Positions 49,753-56,838 of a stretch of 64,000 nucleotides of DNA are shown piece by piece (the first letter of the stretch is position 1; each line of letters begins with the position of its first letter). The DNA is taken from NCBI GenBank assembly GCA_900110595.1, contig FOEZ01000013.1, positions 62,001-126,000 of the forward strand, read 5' to 3'. Source of the stretch: Arthrobacter sp. OV608 (GTDB taxonomy: Bacteria; Actinomycetota; Actinomycetes; Actinomycetales; Micrococcaceae). The notes under the pieces are model-generated. The model was not told the DNA's origin. It ran no database searches and saw nothing but the letters and a program-made list of their open reading frames with translations. The translations under genes were made by a program, and so were the position numbers.

Positions 49753-50159
49753 CTGAGCCCTCCTTGGGTGTTTTGGCGCAGCGCTGTACAGCGGCACAGC
49801 GCCTGTTGCCTGAAGCGGAAGTGGTGGGGACCAGCCTGTGGGGCTCTGGTCCGGTTGCCCGGGTTGCCGGGCTTGTAGAAAAAAGTCTGACACCGGGACT
49901 TTGATCACACAAAGACGTAATCCATGTCACGGGATAGGCGGGGGTTATGACCGCCGGACTGTGGCATAGAGAGTCCATATGTCATCTCCTCCACTAAAGG
50001 CCTGTTGCCCGCCAATTCCGGTTATCGATCGCCTTCAAGGTAGGTGCCGTACATTTCCGGAATGTTAAAAGGAATGGCTCGGAGCAGTTAACAATTTACT
50101 TATGCAAAAAGCATCTGACGCCATCAGGAAATTGCATGATTGGCCGGGGGTAGAATGAC
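49753..50159. promoter_or_regulatory. Divergent control region between pxpA and the LysR gene
   Basis: No coding sequence was recognised here. CGCTGTACAGCG (49782-49793) is a perfect 12-bp palindrome 30 nt upstream of pxpA. TATG (49946-49949) and CATA (49965-49968) bracket a partly symmetric 23-bp stretch resembling a LysR-type T-N11-A site. ATGC-AAAAA-GCAT (50102-50114) is an AT-rich inverted repeat. TAGAAT (50151-50156) is the probable -10 for the plus strand. Assignments to LysR are inference. Confidence 0.45.
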
Positions 50160-50181
50160 TGATTAGTGAATTAGCGTTCAG

Positions 50182-50256
50182 GACAAGGATGTTCCGGACG
50201 GCGACGTTCCCGACAGGGACGATCTGCACGGTGACGATCTGAACAGGGAGAGGGCG
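50182..50256 (+). repeat. Degenerate 15-bp tandem repeat in the LysR leader
   Basis: Five consecutive 15-nt units (starting at 50182, 50197, 50212, 50227, 50242) share the pattern GAC-nnG-GAy-Gwt-cys. Units 1 and 2 differ by few bases, as do 3 and 4 (both contain GACGATCTG). The repeat is in frame with the LysR ATG at 50260 and would read D-x-D-V-P / D-x-D-D-L, but no start codon precedes it after the TGA just upstream. Confidence 0.5.
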
Positions 50257-50259
50257 GCC

Positions 50260-51180
50260 ATGGATACGCGAAAGCTTGCGTACTTTGTCCAGATCGTGGA
50301 TTCGGGAAGCATCACCAAGGCGGCCGCGGCGCTGCATGTAGCCCAGCCGGCACTGAGCCAGCAGGTTTCCGCACTGGAGACGGACCTCAAGCAGCGGCTG
50401 CTGATCCGCAGCAAGCAAGGTGTGGTGCCCACTGCTGCAGGGCACACGTTGTACCGGCATGCGCAGTCCATCCTGCGCCTCGTTGACCAGGCCCGGCAGG
50501 ACGTTGCCAAGTCCGGGGCAGCCCCTTCCGGCCGCGTGTCTATCGCCATCGCGCCGTACAGCATGGCCTCGAGCCTGACTCCCCGGATCATCAGCGAAGT
50601 GGCGCGCAGGTACCCGGACATCGTCCTGCACGTTACAGAGATCTATGGAGGCGTCCTCAGCGAGGCCATCAAGAATGGCCGGCTGGACATGGCCCTCATC
50701 TACGAGCCCGGTCCCATCCGCGGCGTACTGTTCACCACCATGATCGTGGAGGACCTCCACTTTGTGGTCAATGCCAACCGGGAGGACGTCAAGCACGCGG
50801 ACGGCGAGATCTCCCTGGAGGAAGTGTCCCGCCACGGACTCTTCCTGCCCGAACAGATCCACACTCTTCGCCAGGCTGTCCAGGCGGGGCTCACCAGCAA
50901 GGGGCTTGAGCTGCGGCTGGTGGGCGAGGTGGAATCCGTTCCGTCACTTGCCCGGTTGCTGCGCGCTGACCTGGGTGCCACCATCATGCCCAAGTCCGCA
51001 GCGGATGCCCTGTTCCACGAGGAGGACTTCAACGTCCTGCGGATCGTAGACCCGGCACTCCAGTGCAAAATCGCCCTGTGCACCCCGGACCACGATCCCC
51101 TCTCGGAAGCGGCGTCCGCAGTCCTGCTGGTCCTCAAGGAAATGCTTCAGGAAATGCTCAACAATAAGTACGCCCGCTAG
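50260..51180 (+). CDS. LysR-family regulator (Nac-like)
   Basis: A 306-residue regulator with GGGAGAGGG before the ATG. The N-terminal helix-turn-helix (about 1-60) includes 'LAYFVQIVDSGSITKAAAAL' and 'VAQPALSQQVSALETDLKQR', followed by a linker helix and a periplasmic-binding-like effector domain from about 90. The 'MDTRKLAYFVQIVDSGSIT' opening is common in Nac-like LysR proteins of actinobacteria. It is divergent from the pxp/idonate operon and is its likely regulator. The inducer is unknown. Confidence 0.9.
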   Translation: MDTRKLAYFVQIVDSGSITKAAAALHVAQPALSQQVSALETDLKQRLLIRSKQGVVPTAAGHTLYRHAQSILRLVDQARQDVAKSGAAPSGRVSIAIAPYSMASSLTPRIISEVARRYPDIVLHVTEIYGGVLSEAIKNGRLDMALIYEPGPIRGVLFTTMIVEDLHFVVNANREDVKHADGEISLEEVSRHGLFLPEQIHTLRQAVQAGLTSKGLELRLVGEVESVPSLARLLRADLGATIMPKSAADALFHEEDFNVLRIVDPALQCKIALCTPDHDPLSEAASAVLLVLKEMLQEMLNNKYAR

Positions 51181-51247
51181 TTTCCATAGCACGCGCTTAT
51201 TGGGTCACGCGTCTTTGGTCTTAGCGCTGCTTAACCGTGGATCCTAA

Positions 51248-51299
51248 AATTAATTCAAGGCCGGAATTTATGGCCGATTCAATCCTTGAAGAATTAATT
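51248..51299. promoter_or_regulatory. AT-rich inverted repeat before the 76-residue gene
   Basis: AATTAATTCAAGG (51248-51260) faces CCTTGAAgAATTAATT (51284-51299), complementary except for a short insertion, with GGCC-N9-GGCC type symmetry in the middle. Such AT-rich DNA is rare in this window. The right arm ends 10 nt before the GTG at 51310, so it covers or forms the 5' untranslated region. Confidence 0.5.
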
Positions 51300-51309
51300 G
51301 GAGCACGCC

Positions 51310-51540
51310 GTGAAAAAGATAGATACGTTGCGGAGGATTAGCGGTAAGGGTCTGGGCCTGATGGCCAAAACTGGATTCCACTGCCCGGCGAATGGATTCT
51401 GGCGTCCTGAGGACCGCTCGATGGACCCTGTTTTCGTCTTCGAGGGCAGCCTCATGCCGGCAGGCACGGGCGGGTCCACGGTGTGGCTGCTGGAGGACGC
51501 CATGTTCGGGCCGCCGGAGTACCCGCTTCCGGCACGTTAG
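51310..51540 (+). CDS. Small protein of unknown function (76 aa)
   Basis: A 76-residue protein from a GTG with GGAG 6 nt upstream. It reads as a compact beta-rich protein with 'GFHCPANGFWRPED', then 'PVFVFEGSLMPAGTGGSTVW'. The single Cys, W-R-P and G-S-L-M-P-A-G-T-G-G-S patterns look conserved, and the second part resembles very short YjzC-like proteins, but I do not recognise the family with confidence. It lies behind an AT-rich inverted repeat. Function unknown. Confidence 0.6.
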   Translation: MKKIDTLRRISGKGLGLMAKTGFHCPANGFWRPEDRSMDPVFVFEGSLMPAGTGGSTVWLLEDAMFGPPEYPLPAR

Positions 51541-51757
51541 AAGGCTCTTCCGCGGAAAGCTGCCAATTCCATATTCGGCCCCGCGTCTTCCGCCTGGCCG
51601 GCGTTTCCCCAGGCCTGCCCCTTCCCTAACCAAGCCTGCCTTTTCGTATCGGGACCTCCCCTTCCTGTCTCGGTTTCCTGCCCACTCCGGCGCTTGCTCC
51701 CAATCTGGACAATGGCGCCCGTCCGGGTCATCCCATCCCCGGCCCCTCCCTCGAGGA
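51541..51757. other. Pyrimidine-rich intergenic stretch
   Basis: The plus strand is strongly biased to C and T (for example 51621-51690), with no inverted repeat or credible reading frame. Nothing functional was recognised before the promoter motif at 51758. Confidence 0.4.
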
Positions 51758-51780
51758 ATGTCAGACCCCCTTGTGATGAT
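51758..51780 (+). promoter_or_regulatory. PafBC-type DNA-damage promoter of the HNH gene
   Basis: ATGTCAGAC (51758-51766), 8 nt, then GATGAT (51775-51780) matches the RecA-independent mycobacterial motif tTGTCRGtg-N8-TAnnnT in spacing and most bases. The ATG at 51787 is 6 nt after the -10, so the transcript would be leaderless. Confidence 0.6.
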
Positions 51781-51786
51781 TGATGC

Positions 51787-53259
51787 ATGGGGAAAGCGGC
51801 GGTGGTGAAGGCGTTTGAGGACATCAAGGCCGCCCTTGCCGTGCTCAATGCCGAGGCGGATGGGTGTGGTGCGGAGCCGTTCTCGGATGCTGATCCGCTG
51901 GCCGGTTTGGCTGATGGGTGCCTGGACATCCTGGCCGGGGCGCGCACCGTGGAGGCCCGGATCGCGGGTTTGAAAGCCCGGGCTGCGGTGACGTACGCGG
52001 ACACTGCCCACGCCATCGCGGGGCCGGGCGCCCCGGTACAGGCACTGGAAATGGCTGTCGCCGCGGAAATCGGCGCCCTCCTGGCCCTCGGTCCCCGGGC
52101 AGCCGGCGCGTTCCTGGCCGCGTCCCACGCCGTGTCCAAGGAGTTGCCGCTGGCATTCTCGGCGTTGCAGTCCGGGACGATCACCTGGCCGCACGCCCTG
52201 GTCATGGTGGAGGAAACCGCCGGCCTTGACCCCGCCGGCGCCGCCGCACTCGAGGCCCACTTCCTGGACCCGGACGTGCCCCGGCCGGCCACGGCTGCCC
52301 CGGTCGGGGAGTTGCCGGCGTACCGGTTCCGTGCCAAGGCCAGGAACTGGCGGGAACGCCACCACCCCGAATCCATCGAGAAACGCCATGCCAAGGGTGT
52401 GGCGGACCGGCGGGTGGAATACCGGCCGGATCGGGACGGGATGGCGTGGTTGTCAGCCTGCCTGCCCGCGGACCAGGCGATGGCGGGCTGGAACCGGCTC
52501 ACCGCCCTCGCCCGCGGGATGCAAGGACCCGACGAGTCCCGCACCCTCACCCAGTTGAAGGCCGACAAGTTCACCGATGCGATCCTTGGCAGCGGCAACA
52601 ACGCCGGGTCTGCCGGTGCAGGCGGTGACGACTCCGGTACGGCGGCTGGCCCGTCGTCGCGGATCCAGGCGCAGGTGCTGGTCACCGTGCCGGTATTCTC
52701 CCTCGAGGGCCTGACCGATGAGCCCGCCATGCTGGACGGCTACGGCCCGATCCCGCCTTCCATGGCCCGGCGGCTAGTTGCTGAAGGTGCCGGTTCGTTC
52801 TATCGGGTGCTGGTGGATCCGCGGGACGGGGCGCCCATGGAGATCGGCCGTACAAGCTACCGGCTCACCAAGGCCATGAAAAAAGCCCTGCAGCTTCGGG
52901 ACGGAAGATGTACTTTCCCCGGCTGCAACAACCCATCGCTGGACAACGAGGCAGACCACCTTCAAGCCTGGGAGCATGGCGGCACCACCGGGATCAGTAA
53001 CCTGGCCCAGCTCTGCCCGAAACATCACCGCCTGAAACACGTCACCGGCTGGACGCCCATCCCGGCCACCCAAACCGGGCCACCGGGCTGGACCTCACCC
53101 ACCGGCCGCCACTACAAAGCCGAGCACCACGACTGGGAACCACCACACTGGCCTGCCCAACTACAGTCCGCGGCTGGGGATCCGCCGGACTTTGTCTACC
53201 TTGGGCTCTCCCCAGGCGAAGAAGCACTCGAGTGGTTCCTGCACGCCCCACCCGCCTGA
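51787..53259 (+). CDS. DUF222/HNH endonuclease-type protein (13E12 family)
   Basis: A 490-residue protein. Residues about 10-330 form the DUF222 region, with 'AARTVEARIAGLKARAAVTY'-like early helices and 'PDRDGMAWLSACLPADQAMA'. Residues about 370-417 form an HNH motif: 'RDGRCTFPGCNNPSLDNEAD' then 'HLQAWEHGGTTGISNLAQLC' and 'PKHHRLKH', with paired Cys and the His-Asn-His set intact. This family is multicopy in actinobacteria and its activity is poorly characterised. It has a DNA-damage-type promoter. Its last codons and stop are duplicated 117 bp downstream. Confidence 0.88.
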   Translation: MGKAAVVKAFEDIKAALAVLNAEADGCGAEPFSDADPLAGLADGCLDILAGARTVEARIAGLKARAAVTYADTAHAIAGPGAPVQALEMAVAAEIGALLALGPRAAGAFLAASHAVSKELPLAFSALQSGTITWPHALVMVEETAGLDPAGAAALEAHFLDPDVPRPATAAPVGELPAYRFRAKARNWRERHHPESIEKRHAKGVADRRVEYRPDRDGMAWLSACLPADQAMAGWNRLTALARGMQGPDESRTLTQLKADKFTDAILGSGNNAGSAGAGGDDSGTAAGPSSRIQAQVLVTVPVFSLEGLTDEPAMLDGYGPIPPSMARRLVAEGAGSFYRVLVDPRDGAPMEIGRTSYRLTKAMKKALQLRDGRCTFPGCNNPSLDNEADHLQAWEHGGTTGISNLAQLCPKHHRLKHVTGWTPIPATQTGPPGWTSPTGRHYKAEHHDWEPPHWPAQLQSAAGDPPDFVYLGLSPGEEALEWFLHAPPA

Positions 53260-53517
53260 CTCGTTGCTGGGTTTCGGGTTTCGACAAGCTCAACCACCGA
53301 CTTGGTCACGCCCGGACGGGGAGCCGGCGGCCGTGGGCCAGGCTAAACCAGCGGGTTCTGCTCCCCACCCGACTGACTCGTTGCTGGGTTTCGGGTTTCG
53401 GCAAGCTCAACCACCGGCTCAGTCATGCTCAGTGGCAGGCTCAACCACCGGATGAGTCGTGCCCGGCCGCAGAACCAACCACCGGGCTTTGGCGTTTCGA
53501 CAAGCTCAACCACCGGG
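53246..53517. repeat. 54-bp direct repeat and CTCAACCACCG repeat cluster after the HNH gene
   Basis: 53246-53299 and 53363-53416 are 54-bp direct repeats differing at two positions; the first includes the HNH stop codon. Both end in CAAGCTCAACCACCG, which recurs at 53440-53450 (as GGCTCAACCACCG) and 53500-53514. Spacing is irregular. The rest of the gap 53260-53590 holds no gene that I can support. Confidence 0.75.
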
Positions 53518-53590
53518 ACGCAGCGAAGCCGCCGCAGGACCAGATCCGCGGCGGCTGCACTGCTGCTTCAGTGCCGGCATTCTCAGGCTC

Positions 53591-54268
53591 CTAGGCCTGC
53601 TCGACCAGCAGTCCCTTCTCCTTCAATACATCCGTGAGGTTGCACAGGTCGATGGTGGTGCCGCCAGCCTTGTACAGGCTGATGAGCTCGCGCTCGGCGT
53701 CGTCGCGTTCCTGCGAAAGACGGATAACTTCCTCGATCTCGTCCTTGCGGACCACCACAACACCGTCGGCGTCGCCGCGCAGGACGTCGCCGGGGTAGAT
53801 GATCTCGTCGCCGAACACTACCGGGTGGTTGATGGGGCCGATGGTCTCTTTGACGGTGCCCTTGATGGACACGCTGCCGGAGAAGACGGGCAGCCCCAGC
53901 TCAATGAGGTCCTGGGTGTCGCGGACGCCGGAGTCCGTCACCAGGCCGGCCAGGCCCTTGGCTTTCATGGCGTTGCCGAGGACGTCGCCGAAAGTCCCGG
54001 CTTCCTCGTACTCCCCCGCGGCGGCCAGGATCACGTCACCGGGTTGGGCGTAGTGAATGGCCACCTGCAGCATGAGGTTGTCCCGCGGCGCACAGCGGAC
54101 GGTGGTGGCCGGGCCGCAGAAGGACATGGACCTGTCGATGGGCTTGATGCGGGAGCTCAGCGCGCCCTTGCGCCCCTGTGCCTCATGAATGGTGGCCGAC
54201 GAGAACTTCGCGAGCCGGCTTACGGCGTCGGCGCTGGGGCGGTCGATGGTGGTTTTAACGTGAATCAC
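53591..54268 (-). CDS. RraA-like aldolase/decarboxylase
   Basis: A 225-residue protein from a GTG with AAGGAAC upstream. 'SSATIHEAQGRKGALSSRIK', 'GPATTVRCAPRDNLMLQVAI' and 'DSGVRDTQDLIELGLPVFS' are landmarks of the RraA/HMG aldolase fold. The pair G-D-V-I with 'GLAGLVTDSGVRD' suggests an active 4-carboxy-4-hydroxy-2-oxoadipate aldolase or oxaloacetate decarboxylase rather than an RNase E inhibitor. It follows the aminotransferase by 26 nt, so transamination followed by keto-acid cleavage is a plausible joint role. Confidence 0.85.
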   Translation of the reverse strand: MIHVKTTIDRPSADAVSRLAKFSSATIHEAQGRKGALSSRIKPIDRSMSFCGPATTVRCAPRDNLMLQVAIHYAQPGDVILAAAGEYEEAGTFGDVLGNAMKAKGLAGLVTDSGVRDTQDLIELGLPVFSGSVSIKGTVKETIGPINHPVVFGDEIIYPGDVLRGDADGVVVVRKDEIEEVIRLSQERDDAERELISLYKAGGTTIDLCNLTDVLKEKGLLVEQA

Positions 54269-54294
54269 GGCGTTAGTTCCTTCGGTGGGTTGGG

Positions 54295-55503
54295 TCAGTT
54301 GAGGGCCTGGACGGCCTTGTCAATGGCAGCGATGGACTCCTCGATGACATCCAGGCTGGTGGCGTAGGAGATGCGGAAGTACGGGCCCAGGCCATAGGCC
54401 GATCCCTGGATGACCGCCACGGAGGCGGCCTCCAGCAGGTAGAGCGTGAAGTCCTGGTCGTCGCTGATGACTTCGCCATCCGGCGTCGTCCTGCCAATAA
54501 CCCCCGCACAGTTGGCGTAGGCGTAGAAGGCGCCTTCCGGCGTCGTACATGACAAACCGTCGACGGCGTTCAGGCCAGCGACTGCCGTATCCCGCCGCTT
54601 GCGGTACACCTCCAGGCTGTCCCGAACGAATCCCTGATCTCCGGTGAGGGCCGCGACGGCGGCGGCCTGGCTAACAGAGGAAGGGCAGGACGAGATCTGG
54701 GACTGCAGTTTGTTGATGGCGGCAATCACCGGAGCCGGTCCGGCCGCGTATCCCAACCGCCAGCCGGTCATGGCGTAAGACTTGGATACGCCATTGACGG
54801 CGAGGACGCGGTCCTTCAGTTCGGGGGCCACCTCCACCAGGCTGGTCAGCTTACCCTCGCCAAAGTAGATCTGGTCGTAGATTTCATCGGTGAGAACGGA
54901 AACGTGCGGGAAGCCGGCCAGGACATCGGCGAGCGCCCGCAGTTCGGCCGGGGAGTAGACGGCGCCGGTGGGGTTGGACGGTGCGTTGAGGATGACCCAC
55001 TTCGTGCGGTCGGTCAGGGCACCGGTCAGCGCGTCGGGCGTGAGCTTGAAGCCAACGTCCTCGCCGCACGGAACCACCACCGGGGTGCCGTCGTTGGCCA
55101 GCACCATGTCCGGATAGGAAACCCAGTAGGGGGCGGGGACAATCACTTCGTCGCCGGCGTCGAGCGTTGCCATGAATGCGGTGAAGATGACCTGCTTGGC
55201 ACCGCCGCCGATGGTGATCTCGGCAGGGGTGTACTCAAGGCCGGTCCGCTGCGCCAGGGTCTGGAGGATGGCCTTCTGCAGGGCAGGGGTGCCGGTGACG
55301 GACGTGTATTTGGTTTCGCCGCGGCTAATGGCCTCAACCGCTGCTGCCTTGATATGCGCCGGGGTATCGAAGTCCGGCTCGCCAACTGTGAGATCGAGGA
55401 TGCGGCGCCCTTCCGCCTTCAGTTCACGCACACGGGCGGCGGCGGCCACGCTGGCGGAAGACTTGATGCGGGACACCCGCGATGCAGGGACAAATTCAGG
55501 CAT
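54295..55503 (-). CDS. PLP-dependent class I aminotransferase
   Basis: A 402-residue aspartate-aminotransferase-like enzyme. 'DLTVGEPDFDTPAHI' opens the fold, 'NAPSNPTGAVYSP' (NPTG at 177-180) binds the cofactor, and K241 in 'NGVSKSYAMTGWRLGY' forms the PLP Schiff base. 'YFRISYAT' carries the Arg that binds the substrate carboxylate. It is the first gene of a two-gene operon with the RraA-like gene. Amino-acid specificity is not determined. Confidence 0.92.
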   Translation of the reverse strand: MPEFVPASRVSRIKSSASVAAAARVRELKAEGRRILDLTVGEPDFDTPAHIKAAAVEAISRGETKYTSVTGTPALQKAILQTLAQRTGLEYTPAEITIGGGAKQVIFTAFMATLDAGDEVIVPAPYWVSYPDMVLANDGTPVVVPCGEDVGFKLTPDALTGALTDRTKWVILNAPSNPTGAVYSPAELRALADVLAGFPHVSVLTDEIYDQIYFGEGKLTSLVEVAPELKDRVLAVNGVSKSYAMTGWRLGYAAGPAPVIAAINKLQSQISSCPSSVSQAAAVAALTGDQGFVRDSLEVYRKRRDTAVAGLNAVDGLSCTTPEGAFYAYANCAGVIGRTTPDGEVISDDQDFTLYLLEAASVAVIQGSAYGLGPYFRISYATSLDVIEESIAAIDKAVQALN

Positions 55504-55598
55504 GGTCTTTTCCTAGGGAGTCAGGAGCGAGCGGTACTCGTTTCTTCGACACTAGGGAAATCCGGCGGGTATGGATAAGACCAATACTGCGTGGACGG

Positions 55599-55613
55599 AT
55601 AAGCGTCCCTTAT
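55599..55613. promoter_or_regulatory. Inverted repeat upstream of the aminotransferase gene
   Basis: ATAAG-CGTCC-CTTAT is a perfect 5-bp inverted repeat, and GGATAAG also occurs at 55573-55579. Both lie about 70-110 nt upstream of the minus-strand start at 55503. The remainder of 55504-55750 shows nothing else that I can name. An operator role is tentative. Confidence 0.3.
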
Positions 55614-55750
55614 GGCTGGCAAGCCCACACTTTCCCGTTATGGGTCCACTCACAATTGGTATTTCCGCCAGCATCCGACACTGCCTAGCCTCGAAGGTGA
55701 CCCATCCGGGTACGTGGCCCATCCGGCAATATTCCAACCGAGGAGTGACC

Positions 55751-56335
55751 TTGGCCGTTACGCACCATGGCGACGCCGGCTACTACCGCTACCGCGGAAT
55801 GCCCAGGCCTGAGAAGCCGACCGTAGACGCGGAGAAGATCCGGACGCTGCTAAAGGCGAACCGGCAGCGGCTTGCCTTCAACGCGAGCAGCAGCCGCCCC
55901 GTGTCCGCCCGGCTGAACCAGCACGTTGCGCAGGCGCTCCGGGACGGCCTGAAGGTCACCCGCCTCGCCGACGCTGCCGGCCTCTCCCGCTGGAACATCC
56001 GCACCATCGGACTGACATACGACGACCTGCTGCCCTCCGGCCAGCCCGCCGAACAACAGCTCGCCGTCATCACAAGCCTGAAGTCCGAGCTCGCCGAACT
56101 CGAGGAATCGCGGGCCGCACTGGAGGCCCGGCGGCTGATCCTCCTGGCTTCCGCCCGCAGGCTTGGAGTGATGGACGAGTTCGAACTCGCCGCGCTCAGC
56201 GGACTCCAAAGTGACGCCATCCGCAAAATGACCTGGGGCAACAAGTCCAAGTTCTCTAGACTGGCTCCTGAACGCCAAGTGACGGATACCAATAAAGGAG
56301 CAAAGCATGAGTGGAGTAGTAGTTGTAGGTGTTGA
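55751..56335 (+). CDS. Unknown protein with HTH-like and coiled-coil regions
   Basis: A 194-residue protein from a TTG with GGAG 5 nt upstream (an ATG at 55799 is the alternative). The middle 'VAQALRDGLKVTRLADAAGL' followed by 'SRWNIRTIGLTYDDL' reads like a helix-turn-helix, and 'SLKSELAELEESRAALEARR' is a charged coiled coil. 'LGVMDEFELAALSGLQSDAI' then 'RKMTW' looks like a second helix-turn-helix. It is Lys/Arg-rich and probably binds DNA. Its last 29 nt overlap the start of the Usp gene in another frame. Family not recognised. Confidence 0.55.
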   Translation: MAVTHHGDAGYYRYRGMPRPEKPTVDAEKIRTLLKANRQRLAFNASSSRPVSARLNQHVAQALRDGLKVTRLADAAGLSRWNIRTIGLTYDDLLPSGQPAEQQLAVITSLKSELAELEESRAALEARRLILLASARRLGVMDEFELAALSGLQSDAIRKMTWGNKSKFSRLAPERQVTDTNKGAKHEWSSSCRC

Positions 56336-56729
56336 CAGCAGCCAGTCTGCAAGGAAGGCCGCTGAGGCTGCGCGGGACCTGGCGGCCTCGCTGGGAGCGT
56401 CGCTGCACATCGTCACCGCGTTCGAGACCGAGAGCGCCGAAACGTTCGGGGTCGGGTCCGACCAGGTGCGGATCTCCAACGCGGACAGCGCCGGACTTGT
56501 AGCGAACGAGCTGGGCAGGTCGGGGCAGCGCGTTGAGATCACGCACTCGGCCGCCCGCGGCAAGCCGGCTGATGTCCTGATCAAGGAAGCAATCCGCCTG
56601 GACGCGAAGGTCATCGTGGTGGGCAACCGCAGGATGCGCGGCATCGGCCGGCTCCTGGGCAGCGTGGCCAACAGCGTGGCCCACAACGCCCCCTGTGACG
56701 TCTACATCGCCAACACGTACGACGACTGA
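56307..56729 (+). CDS. Universal stress protein, UspA family
   Basis: A 140-residue single Usp domain with AAAGGAGC before the ATG. 'GVVVVGVDSSQSARKAAEAA' is the N-terminal strand-helix, and 'VVGNRRMRGIGRLLGSVANS' is the ATP-binding G-x2-G-x9-G-S motif region. 'VAHNAPCDVYI' closes the fold. These nucleotide-binding cytoplasmic proteins are stress-induced; the partner is unknown. A TAGACT box at 56257-56262 inside the upstream gene may be its own -10. Confidence 0.92.
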   Translation: MSGVVVVGVDSSQSARKAAEAARDLAASLGASLHIVTAFETESAETFGVGSDQVRISNADSAGLVANELGRSGQRVEITHSAARGKPADVLIKEAIRLDAKVIVVGNRRMRGIGRLLGSVANSVAHNAPCDVYIANTYDD

Positions 56730-56757
56730 CGGCTCACCCTACATAAAAACAAAAGCA

Positions 56758-56795
56758 AAGCGGACGACGGCGGAACTTCCCGCCGTCGTCCGCTT
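56758..56795. terminator. Bidirectional hairpin terminator, GGACGACGGCGG family
   Basis: AAGCGGACGACGGCGG (56758-56773) and its exact complement (56780-56795) form a 16-bp stem with a 6-nt loop between the convergent Usp and GPP34 genes. A-rich DNA precedes it and TTGCGTTT follows. Confidence 0.8.
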
Positions 56796-56838
56796 GCGTT
56801 TAACGCCCGTTCCAGGGAGCGCGCTGCCGCAAGGAGTG

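Noticed and set aside
53246..53517. CRISPR array
   Set aside because: The CTCAACCACCG units are irregularly spaced, differ in length and have no uniform spacers or cas genes nearby.
53459..54367. 302-codon plus-strand frame after the HNH gene
   Set aside because: Most of it is antisense to the RraA-like gene and it starts in the repeat cluster.
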